Positions 1-5,026 of a stretch of 6,548 nucleotides of DNA are shown here, piece by piece. The stretch covers positions 1 to 6,548 of the forward strand of contig QMMT01000124.1 in NCBI GenBank assembly GCA_003647385.1, read 5' to 3'. Source of the DNA: Deltaproteobacteria bacterium. GTDB taxonomy: Bacteria > Desulfobacterota > Desulfobacteria > Desulfobacterales > Desulfobacteraceae. Within the stretch, counting starts at the first letter, position 1. Every line of letters starts with the position of its first letter. Below the pieces are notes generated by a model, which saw nothing but the letters and a program-made list of their open reading frames with translations, made no database searches and was not told the DNA's origin. Made by a program: the position numbers and the translations under genes.

Positions 1-48
1 GTATATGCCCAGTATTTAAAATATATTTATAAAAAGAGAGTATAAACA

Positions 49-423
49 ATGTCTGAAAAACAACAAAAAATTCTTTATATGTGTACATGTGGAGGGGAAG
101 ATGCAGAAAAAGCATCAATATGTATCGGTTTGGCAAACGCAGCCCTTGCTCTTGAAGAAGATGTTACATTAGTTCTTATGGGTAAGAGTGTTTATCTTGC
201 ACAAAAAGGATATGCTGATCATATTCACAAAGCAGGAGAGCGTGCTCCTTTAAAAAAACTTATGAGTGATTTTATGGAACTTGATGGAAAACTTCTTGTC
301 TGCAAACCATGTATAGAAGAGAGAAATATGGAATTATCAGATTTTATTGAAGGTGCAGAACTTGCTACTGGGACATCACTGAATATGGCAATCCTTGAAT
401 CTGATAAACAATTAACTTTCTAA
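49..423 (+). CDS. DsrE/DsrF-family protein (sulfur-carrier-like)
   Basis: A 124-aa protein of the usual size for the DsrE/TusD fold. It opens with a beta strand (ILYMCTCG, residues 8-15), followed by an Ala-rich helix (about 19-35) and a second strand (VTLVLMG, 39-45). A third strand ends in a CxxC pair, Cys85-Lys-Pro-Cys88 in LLVCKPCIEER. Cysteine in this place is where DsrE/TusD relatives carry persulfide sulfur, and a further Cys12-x-Cys14 lies at the N-terminus. In sulfur metabolism such proteins pass sulfane sulfur between partners. Many family members next to Hdr or C1 genes have no assigned role, so the function here is only family-level. The ATG at 49 follows an AGAGAG stretch at a good distance. 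The gene ends in three consecutive in-frame TAA codons (421-429). It leads the run into the Cys-rich gene, metV and metF, which suggests co-transcription; the promoter is mostly outside the window. Confidence 0.8.
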   Translation: MSEKQQKILYMCTCGGEDAEKASICIGLANAALALEEDVTLVLMGKSVYLAQKGYADHIHKAGERAPLKKLMSDFMELDGKLLVCKPCIEERNMELSDFIEGAELATGTSLNMAILESDKQLTF

Positions 424-454
424 TAATAATTTTATTTATGGAAAGGTGAAAAAA

Positions 455-1171
455 ATGAACGACCTATCAAGCAACAAATCACCACACAGAATAACAGATC
501 TTATCGAGTCTATTCAAAATGGTGAGGATATAACATGTAACACCATGTTTGAGATTGTTCCGGTGGATTTTGTCCATGGGAACATAAAATTTCAGGCTTA
601 CATTTTTCTTTGTAAATACTCCGGGCTTATTGGCTCAAAAAAATATATTTTCAGAAAATGCTATGCCAGGGGATGCCCTAACAACCATTGTCCACACGTA
701 GCCCAGGCAGTTATGATTGCGAACCGATATTTAAAAAGAGATTATAAAAAATTATTGGATGCTGGAATTAAACTTGAGGAAAAATTTTTTAGCCTTGAAG
801 AAATGCTTGTCAAATATGACACAATTGAGCCGGAAAAAAATAAAACCACAGGTGCTATACTCACCATTTTTGATTACATCAACATTGCAAAAGAAGGCAA
901 TACAGTTAATATTGGAATAGATCTTGAAATCATTTCGGCTGTTGAGCATTTTGCAAATCAAAAAAATGAACAGACCTTTCTTATGGTTGATTTTAATATC
1001 AGAACTCTGGGAAGAGACAGTCAGTTTCAAAGGTGCCTTGCTTGTTTTCAGACTGATAATGAAGCCAAAGAAAAATCTGTTGCCATAATCACTGCCAATG
1101 ATCGTTTGAAAATTCTGTTTAATGAATTTGACGATGCAAAGATTCAATATAAAGCTAACTTTTTTAAATAA
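455..1171 (+). CDS. hypothetical Cys-rich protein, C-x4-C-x4-C-x-H motif, upstream of metV
   Basis: I do not recognise this 238-aa soluble protein. Its clearest feature is Cys69-x4-Cys74-x4-Cys79-Pro-His81, which runs directly into a helix (VAQAVMIANRYL). The tail 'CPH + A-rich helix' resembles the CxH end of SWIM-type zinc sites, so a bound metal is plausible but is inference. Isolated cysteines also sit at 28 and 53, and a Cys-x2-Cys lies in the C-terminal part (RCLACFQ). There is no signal peptide or transmembrane segment. The C-terminal half (from about residue 120) looks like a separate alpha/beta domain. I chose the ATG at 455 because GGTGA (445-449) sits 5 nt before it; a GTG at 446 would add three residues but lies inside that ribosome site. 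It is 31 nt after the DsrE-like gene and 11 nt before metV, so it is probably in the same operon and may serve the same C1 or electron-transfer module. It is visibly more AT-rich than metV. Confidence 0.8.
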   Translation: MNDLSSNKSPHRITDLIESIQNGEDITCNTMFEIVPVDFVHGNIKFQAYIFLCKYSGLIGSKKYIFRKCYARGCPNNHCPHVAQAVMIANRYLKRDYKKLLDAGIKLEEKFFSLEEMLVKYDTIEPEKNKTTGAILTIFDYINIAKEGNTVNIGIDLEIISAVEHFANQKNEQTFLMVDFNIRTLGRDSQFQRCLACFQTDNEAKEKSVAIITANDRLKILFNEFDDAKIQYKANFFK

Positions 1172-1182
1172 GGAGAAATAAC

Positions 1183-1902
1183 GTGCATGCAACCATTCAA
1201 AAACCAATTGGTGAAATAGTAGATTTTATTAAGCCGGGTGAAAAGGTATTTGTCGTCGGGTGTAATAATTGCGCCTGGAAATGTCATTCTGGTGGTGAAG
1301 ATGAAACCGAGAACATGGCAAAACGACTGAACGATAGAGGAATTGAAACAACGGGCTTTACAGTACCCGGACCCCAGGGCATGTCTTTGTGCAAACTGGA
1401 TCATACCCGTAAGGTACTCATGGAAGATTACAAAGAAGAGGTTGAAAAAGCCGATTCTTTCTTGATCCTTGGTTGCGGCCAGGGCGTACATACGGTGATT
1501 GATGCCACAGACGGCGGTATGGTTCATCCCGGATGTGATACAATTTTCGGCGGTGAAACTGTTTCAGAAGAAAACATTGAGGAATTCTGCTCCCTTTGCG
1601 GTGACTGTGTCATTGAATTCACAGGCGGCCTGTGCCCCATGACCCTGTGTGCCAAACAACTGCTGAACGGACCCTGCGGAGGCGCTGAAAACGGGCATTG
1701 CGAAGTGGATCCTGACCGTGACTGCGGTTGGATACTGATCTATGAAAGATTGGCCAAGCTTGGCCGTCTGGATCTTCTGGACCCCTATCAGTCTCCAAAA
1801 GATCACTCAAAATGGAGCCGTCCCAGAAGCCTGAAAGTAAGCCCAACCGAAGCGACTTTCTGCTCAGCAGCAGGAAAAGTCACTGTAAGCAACCAGGATT
1901 AA
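1183..1902 (+). CDS. metV: MetV-like methylenetetrahydrofolate reductase partner (MTHFR C-terminal domain protein)
   Basis: This 239-aa protein matches the MTHFR C-terminal-like family (MetV), the partner of short MetF proteins in acetogens and related anaerobes. It is very Cys-rich: GCNNCAWKCHSGG gives Cys27, Cys30 and Cys34; FCSLCGDC gives Cys136, Cys139 and Cys142. The characteristic GLCPMTLCAKQLLNGPCGG block gives Cys151, Cys156 and Cys165, with Cys173 and Cys181 following in GHCEVDPDRDCGW. Acetogen MetV binds zinc and/or an Fe-S centre and is needed for MetF activity, linking it to electron donors; the cofactor here is not provable from sequence. The start is GTG at 1183, supported by AGGAG (1171-1175) seven nt upstream; no ATG is nearby in frame. 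About 35 residues after the conserved domain (HSKWSRPRS...) form a polar tail. metF begins 14 nt after the stop, so the two are surely co-translated. Confidence 0.92.
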   Translation: MHATIQKPIGEIVDFIKPGEKVFVVGCNNCAWKCHSGGEDETENMAKRLNDRGIETTGFTVPGPQGMSLCKLDHTRKVLMEDYKEEVEKADSFLILGCGQGVHTVIDATDGGMVHPGCDTIFGGETVSEENIEEFCSLCGDCVIEFTGGLCPMTLCAKQLLNGPCGGAENGHCEVDPDRDCGWILIYERLAKLGRLDLLDPYQSPKDHSKWSRPRSLKVSPTEATFCSAAGKVTVSNQD

Positions 1903-1916
1903 AAGGAGCATAGAAA

Positions 1917-2810
1917 ATGAAACTGACTACCCTGTTTGATAAAAATGAATTTGTAATTACTGGAGAAGTTGGACCGATTAAAGGCGCCATTTCCCGTGAT
2001 AAGAGTATTGAGCCCATTTGTGCCATTGAAGCTCTTCAGCTTCAGCAGCATGTCCATGCCGTAAATGTGACGGACAACCAGTCTGCGGTTATGAGACTGG
2101 GATCTCTTGCCGCCAGCGTCCGTTTACAGACAAATGGCATTGAACCAGTTTACCAGCTCACCTGCCGTGACAGAAACCGCCTGGCACTTCAATCTGATTT
2201 GCTGACAGCCTATTCGCTTGGTATTGACAATGTACTTTTGCTCACCGGTGACCATATCCAGCTGGGCGATCACAAAGAAGCCAAACCGGTTTTTGACCTT
2301 GACTCTGTTCAATTGTGTGAAATGGCTCGGGGGCTTAATAACGGTTCTGATATTTGTGGAAATTCCATTGAAAATAATATGGATATGGCTTTAGGGGCTG
2401 TTGTAAACCCCAACTTTGAGCCCCTGGATCTCCAATTGATGAAAATGAAAAAGAAAATTGATGCCGGTGCCGAGTTTTTTCAAACCCAGGCAGTTTATGA
2501 CGTAAAACTTTTTGAAAAGTTTATAAAAAAAGCAGAAAAGTTCAATTGTCCCATACAGGTCGGCATTGTTGTCTTAAAATCTCCCCAAATGGGAAAATTT
2601 ATGAACAAAAATGTATCCGGCATCCAGGTCCCGGATGAATGGATTGATGAAATCGGATCGGTTGCAAAAGAAGATCACAAGAAAAAAGCCGCTGAAATGG
2701 CAGGCCGGTTTATAAAAGAAGTAAAATCCATGGTTCAGGGCGTCCATATCATGCCACTTGGCTGGGCAGATATAGTTCCTGATATTCTTGAGCATGCAGA
2801 ATTAAATTAA
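1917..2810 (+). CDS. metF: 5,10-methylenetetrahydrofolate reductase
   Basis: The enzyme reduces 5,10-methylene-THF to 5-methyl-THF with FAD, the step of the Wood-Ljungdahl methyl branch that also supplies methyl groups for methionine; in organisms oxidising acetyl-CoA it runs in reverse. The 297-aa length is that of a single-domain bacterial MetF barrel. Visible motifs are ITGEVGP, in which Glu17 matches the catalytic glutamate (Glu28 of E. coli MetF); VNVTDNQ (50-55); YQLTCRDRNR (79-88); and LLLTGDH, in which Asp112 matches the E. coli flavin-site Asp120. GAEFFQTQAVYD supplies the folate/flavin-contact Gln in the second half. The 'GPIKG' and 'TCRDRN' wording is typical of anaerobe MetF that works with MetV. 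AGGAG at 1904-1908 precedes the ATG by 8 nt. It is the last gene of the run; the next gene is 142 nt away and may have its own control. Cytoplasmic. Confidence 0.95.
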   Translation: MKLTTLFDKNEFVITGEVGPIKGAISRDKSIEPICAIEALQLQQHVHAVNVTDNQSAVMRLGSLAASVRLQTNGIEPVYQLTCRDRNRLALQSDLLTAYSLGIDNVLLLTGDHIQLGDHKEAKPVFDLDSVQLCEMARGLNNGSDICGNSIENNMDMALGAVVNPNFEPLDLQLMKMKKKIDAGAEFFQTQAVYDVKLFEKFIKKAEKFNCPIQVGIVVLKSPQMGKFMNKNVSGIQVPDEWIDEIGSVAKEDHKKKAAEMAGRFIKEVKSMVQGVHIMPLGWADIVPDILEHAELN

Positions 2811-2826
2811 TTTTACTATAAAAACA

Positions 2827-2855
2827 TTGACCTTGATCAAAATAGAATTATTATT
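2827..2855 (+). promoter_or_regulatory. possible FNR/CRP-type box overlapping a weak promoter
   Basis: TTGACCTTGATCAA (2827-2840) differs at one base from the FNR consensus TTGAT-N4-ATCAA and contains the perfect palindrome TTGATCAA (2833-2840). The same TTGACC could be a -35 element with ATTATT 17 nt downstream as a poor -10. If real, it would drive the zinc ribbon gene at 2953 and place the following hairpin in its leader. This rests on the motif alone, and such short boxes arise by chance in AT-rich DNA. Confidence 0.3.
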
Positions 2856-2868
2856 TAAGTAATAACAA

Positions 2869-2902
2869 GCCTGGCCCGAAAATTGGTAATTTCGGGCCAG
2901 GC
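2869..2902 (+). terminator. perfect 13-bp hairpin between metF and the zinc ribbon gene, no T tract
   Basis: The arms GCCTGGCCCGAAA (2869-2881) and TTTCGGGCCAGGC (2890-2902) pair perfectly around the 8-nt loop ATTGGTAA. The stem is GC-rich and should be very stable. It lies 58 nt after the metF stop, where a terminator would be expected. However, the bases after it (ACTGTCTATAGC) are not a T run on the + strand, so it is not a textbook intrinsic terminator. It may act as a 3' mRNA stabiliser or a leader structure for the next gene. The hairpin is certain; the role is not. Confidence 0.55.
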
Positions 2903-2952
2903 ACTGTCTATAGCAAGACAACAACACTATGTTAAAGGATAGACTATATCCC

Positions 2953-3144
2953 ATGCCAATTTTTGAATATACTTGCAAACACTGTAAAAAGGATTTTGAA
3001 AAACTGGTTTTTGCCGGTGAAGACAAAAATATTTCCTGCCCTGAATGCAAAAGCCTCGAAGTAGTTAAAAAAATGAGTGCCACCAGCTTTATGGGAAATA
3101 GCATAGGTAAGTGTGCAACCAGCCCTTCCAAAGGGTTTTCATGA
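2953..3144 (+). CDS. FmdB-family small zinc ribbon protein
   Basis: A 63-aa protein that begins MPIFEYTCKHC, the standard opening of FmdB-type zinc ribbons (MPxYEYxCxxC). Two CxxC knuckles, Cys8/Cys11 and Cys29/Cys32, should hold one zinc. After the ribbon comes the usual short tail (KKMSATSFMGNSIGKCATSPSKGFS), which has a fifth cysteine (Cys54). Family members were named from an FmdB regulator of formamidase/amidase operons in Methylophilus, but most have no known role; a regulatory or RNA/protein-binding function is only assumed. An ATG at 2929 would add eight residues, but the family start at 2953 is clear, with AAAGGA (2934-2939) 13 nt upstream, a rather long gap. The gene stands alone between the hairpin and a terminator, so it is likely monocistronic. 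Confidence 0.88.
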   Translation: MPIFEYTCKHCKKDFEKLVFAGEDKNISCPECKSLEVVKKMSATSFMGNSIGKCATSPSKGFS

Positions 3145-3156
3145 GCGGGCTAAAAT

Positions 3157-3187
3157 TGTCCTTCAGTTAGAAGGACATATTTTTTTT
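3157..3187 (+). terminator. intrinsic terminator after the zinc ribbon gene, possibly bidirectional
   Basis: The 8-bp stem TGTCCTTC (3157-3164) / GAAGGACA (3170-3177) has loop AGTTA and is followed by TAT and seven Ts (3181-3187), a good rho-independent signal 13 nt after the FmdB-type stop. On the minus strand the same stem is followed by ATTTTA, so it could also stop transcription from the convergent SHMT gene that ends at 3221. Confidence 0.85.
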
Positions 3188-3220
3188 ATTTTATTCTGTG
3201 ATTTGTCCATGGTGTACTTC

Positions 3221-4462
3221 CTAAGCAATTTTTATGACTGGAAATGCCCGGCACAATTTTAATACCAGGTCTTTGACTTGTATTATTATCTCCTTTCTTT
3301 TTCGGTTCATTAATGCCATATCCATTAACTCAATAATTTTTTGCATCTCGGGTTCTCCCATTCCCCTGGCTGATACAGCGCCACTTCCCAGCCGAATACC
3401 ACTGACTTTTCCCTGGTTTTTTTCATCCTGCGGTACGACGTTTCGATTCAGGATGATCCCGACAATTTCTAAACAGTCTTCAGCAGATTTACCTGAAATA
3501 CCTTTAGAAGTCAGGTCAATTAACACTTGGTGATTATCCGTACCGCCGCTAATAATGCGGTATCCTTTTTCCCTCAATGTTCGGGCCAGAATCCCGGCAT
3601 TTTGAATGGTCTTTTTCTGGATGGATATAAATTTTTCTTCCATGGCAAGTTTGAAAATCAGAGCCTTTGCAGCAATAAGGTTAACTGCACTGGTTCCCTG
3701 GCATCCAGGGAACACCGCTTTATCTATTTTTTTCCCAAAATTTTCTTTGCACAAAATCACCCCGCCTCTGCCCCCCATCATGGTTTTATAACAGGTGAAT
3801 GTGACAAAATCAGAATAGGGTACCGGACTCGGAATTACTTTTGCTGCTACAAGACCGGCCAGATGAGCCATATCTGATAAGAGATAAGCAGATACTTCTT
3901 TGGCGATTTGCGACATTTTTTCATAATCTATCAGCCTCGGATATGAACTGGCACCCGCAACAATCATTTTGGGCTTTACAAAATGAGCAATTTTTCGAAC
4001 GTTATCATAGTCAATCATCTCTGTTTCCAAATTTACCTTATAATGACTGAAATCAAAACATTTACTGGTTATGGAGGCCCTATGACCATGGGAAAGATGA
4101 CCTCCGTGGGGCAGACTCATGGAAAGAATTTTATCTCCCGGTTTCAGCACACTGAAATAGACCGCCAGATTGGCTGATGTGCCGCTGTGAGGCTGGACAT
4201 TAATATATTCAGCCTCAAAAAGTGTCTTGCCTCTTGTAATGGCAAAATTTTCAACTTTATCTACATACATACAGCCTGCATGAAACCGTTTTCCAGGATA
4301 TCCTTCAATGGTTTTTGTATTGAACACCGAACCTATAACATCTGTGATTGATTGCGGGGAATGATTTTCAGCAGCAATGAGGTTAATTGTGGTTTCAATA
4401 CGATTTTCTTCATTGCTGACAAGTTTGGCAAGATCCGGGTCGTCTTCAGACAAATATAACAT
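3221..4462 (-). CDS. glyA: divergent serine hydroxymethyltransferase-family PLP enzyme
   Basis: At 413 aa this has the full SHMT length (E. coli GlyA 417) and aligns end to end. Kept residues, with E. coli numbers in brackets: Glu53 (57) in IEGYPGKR, His122 (126) in HGGHLSHG, Asp197/His200 (200/203) in DMAHLAG, the PLP lysine Lys226 (229), Arg232 (235), the folate-contact Asn341 (347), and the carboxylate-binding Arg357 (363) in SGIRLG. True SHMT interconverts serine + THF with glycine + methylene-THF. Several near-invariant residues are altered: Ser35 to Ala31, Tyr55 to Thr51, Tyr64 to Phe60, Tyr65 to His61, and His228 to Tyr225, just before the lysine. FPGGQGGPLMH has become FPGCQGTSAVN, and GTPAxT has become GSGAVS. 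The gene is intact, so it is a selected paralogue and not a decayed copy. It may act on another amino acid or as an aldolase/transaldolase. The start ATG at 4462 has GGAG 12 nt upstream. Annotation pipelines will call it glyA; I am sure of the family, not of the reaction. Confidence 0.85.
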   Translation of the reverse strand: MLYLSEDDPDLAKLVSNEENRIETTINLIAAENHSPQSITDVIGSVFNTKTIEGYPGKRFHAGCMYVDKVENFAITRGKTLFEAEYINVQPHSGTSANLAVYFSVLKPGDKILSMSLPHGGHLSHGHRASITSKCFDFSHYKVNLETEMIDYDNVRKIAHFVKPKMIVAGASSYPRLIDYEKMSQIAKEVSAYLLSDMAHLAGLVAAKVIPSPVPYSDFVTFTCYKTMMGGRGGVILCKENFGKKIDKAVFPGCQGTSAVNLIAAKALIFKLAMEEKFISIQKKTIQNAGILARTLREKGYRIISGGTDNHQVLIDLTSKGISGKSAEDCLEIVGIILNRNVVPQDEKNQGKVSGIRLGSGAVSARGMGEPEMQKIIELMDMALMNRKRKEIIIQVKDLVLKLCRAFPVIKIA

Positions 4463-4504
4463 ATGCAGATTTTACTCCAATTTGATATTCTGTTTAATTT
4501 TAAC

Positions 4505-4532
4505 GTTATATACTCTTACAGGCTTATGGTAA
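4505..4532 (-). promoter_or_regulatory. candidate sigma-70-type promoter for the SHMT-like gene
   Basis: On the minus strand TTACCA (4527-4532) and TATAAC (4505-4510) are 16 nt apart, giving a leader of roughly 35 nt before the ATG at 4462. The -35 is a poor match; no better pair was seen in this region. Weak call. Confidence 0.3.
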
Positions 4533-4556
4533 CCTTTTACATATATACTTGTTTTC

Positions 4557-4585
4557 TGCAACTCTCTGGTTGCATTTTTGCAACC
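4557..4585. promoter_or_regulatory. three alternating TGCAAC half-sites, likely activator-binding site (UAS)
   Basis: TGCAAC (4557-4562), GGTTGCA (4568-4574) and TGCAACC (4579-4585) form two overlapping inverted repeats: TGCAAC-N6-GTTGCA and the perfect GGTTGCA-TTTT-TGCAACC. Half-sites start 12 and 10 nt apart, about one helical turn, as expected of a dimeric or higher-order DNA-binding protein. The cluster is about 123-151 nt upstream of the predicted sigma-54 start near 4708, the usual distance for an enhancer-binding protein. It is also 95-123 nt upstream of the SHMT-like start, so it could act on either gene. The second repeat is followed by TTTT, but its 7-bp stem and position make a terminator unlikely. 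Confidence 0.55.
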
Positions 4586-4681
4586 TTTTAAGACATAGTA
4601 CAAGAATTCACAAGCCATTCAATCATTCCAACACATTGAAATAATAATACTTAAAGAAATTTTGTGAAAATTTAAAAACAA

Positions 4682-4697
4682 TGGCATAGTATTTGCT
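4682..4697 (+). promoter_or_regulatory. sigma-54 (-24/-12) promoter
   Basis: TGGCATAGTATTTGCT fits the RpoN consensus TGGCACG-N4-TTGCW, with GG (4683-4684) and GC (4695-4696) separated by exactly 10 nt. The predicted start is near 4708, giving a leader of about 34 nt to the ATG at 4742. It needs an AAA+ enhancer-binding activator; the TGCAAC repeats upstream are the natural candidate site. The only gene it can serve directly is the small GRQ-rich protein. Confidence 0.75.
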
Positions 4698-4726
4698 ATT
4701 ACATTCATAAGAACCCAAAAGAAAAA

Positions 4727-4736
4727 AAGGGGGTGA
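4727..4736 (+). promoter_or_regulatory. strong ribosome-binding site fixing the small-gene start
   Basis: AAGGGGGTGA is an almost complete anti-16S match ending 5 nt before the ATG at 4742. The in-frame GTG at 4733 lies inside this site, so it is not the start. Confidence 0.8.
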
Positions 4737-4741
4737 AAAAT

Positions 4742-4963
4742 ATGCCAGGAAGAGATGCTACCGGCCCACAGGGTCAGGGAAATAGAACAGGTCGTGGACT
4801 TGGAGGTTGTCGTGCAGGGCAAGATCAAGGCCAGCCCGTTCAACCGGGCCAGGGGAATGGAGGCCAGGGATTTGGTCGAGGCCAAGGACGCGGACGCGGA
4901 CGTCGTGGGACAGGCCAGGGATTTGGCCCCCAGGGAAGAGGAAACGGACGATTTAACAGATAG
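4742..4963 (+). CDS. small Gly/Arg/Gln-rich protein, DUF5320-like
   Basis: A 73-aa protein with 27 Gly, 12 Arg and 11 Gln and no Lys; the only acidic residues are Asp5 and Asp28, so it is strongly basic and probably disordered. The N-terminus (MPGRDATGPQGQGNRTGRGLGGC) follows the pattern of DUF5320 proteins of anaerobes (MPxGDxTGPxGxGxxTGRGxGxC), including the single Cys23. Residues 45-55 form an RG-rich run (GRGQGRGRGRR). A GGQGFGRGQGRG / TGQGFGPQGRGN pair is an internal repeat, seen in DNA as 15 identical bases at 4861-4875 and 4912-4926 (17 codons apart). DUF5320 genes often neighbour NifX/NifB-like and Mrp-type ATPase genes, and in Desulfovibrio the related orange-protein cluster is sigma-54 dependent; none of those partners is in this window. 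It is a single-gene unit with its own sigma-54 promoter, strong ribosome site and terminator. The function is unknown; the RG repeats hint at nucleic-acid or polyanion binding. Confidence 0.78.
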   Translation: MPGRDATGPQGQGNRTGRGLGGCRAGQDQGQPVQPGQGNGGQGFGRGQGRGRGRRGTGQGFGPQGRGNGRFNR

Positions 4964-4974
4964 TATGAATGGTC

Positions 4975-5020
4975 AAGGGTTCAAATCAGGATAAATGTGC
5001 CTGATTTGAACCCTTTTTTT
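4975..5020 (+). terminator. strong intrinsic terminator after the small GRQ-rich gene
   Basis: GGGTTCAAATCAGG (4977-4990) pairs perfectly with CCTGATTTGAACCC (5000-5013) around a 9-nt loop and is followed by seven Ts (5014-5020); AA at 4975-4976 can extend the stem into the T tract. It starts 11 nt after the small gene's stop and ends 6 nt from the lpd stop on the other strand. On the minus strand the stem is followed by TTGACC, not a T run, so lpd transcripts may end less efficiently here. Confidence 0.93.
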
Positions 5021-5026
5021 ATGGAC

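Noticed and set aside
446..454. GTG start for the Cys-rich gene
   Set aside because: The GTG lies within the GGTGA that serves the ATG at 455.
752..1207. Minus-strand open frame of 151 codons opposite the Cys-rich gene
   Set aside because: It is the antisense shadow of an operon gene with its own ribosome site; the translation is Phe/Ile/Lys-rich with no family resemblance.
1144..1527. Minus-strand open frame of 127 codons over the start of metV
   Set aside because: It is a shadow of the conserved MetV frame and has no supporting signals.
2929..2952. Upstream ATG for the zinc ribbon gene
   Set aside because: It has no ribosome site, and the added MLKDRLYP precedes the conserved MPIFEYTC start.
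4568..4589. GGTTGCA/TGCAACC plus TTTT as an intrinsic terminator
   Set aside because: The stem is only 7 bp with a short T run, no + strand gene ends nearby, and the extra half-site fits a protein-binding site better.
4755..4994. Alternative frame of 79 codons overlapping the small GRQ-rich gene
   Set aside because: It lacks a ribosome site and runs into the terminator stem; the GC-rich repeat DNA simply has few stops. The frame at 4742 has the strong ribosome site and the family N-terminus.
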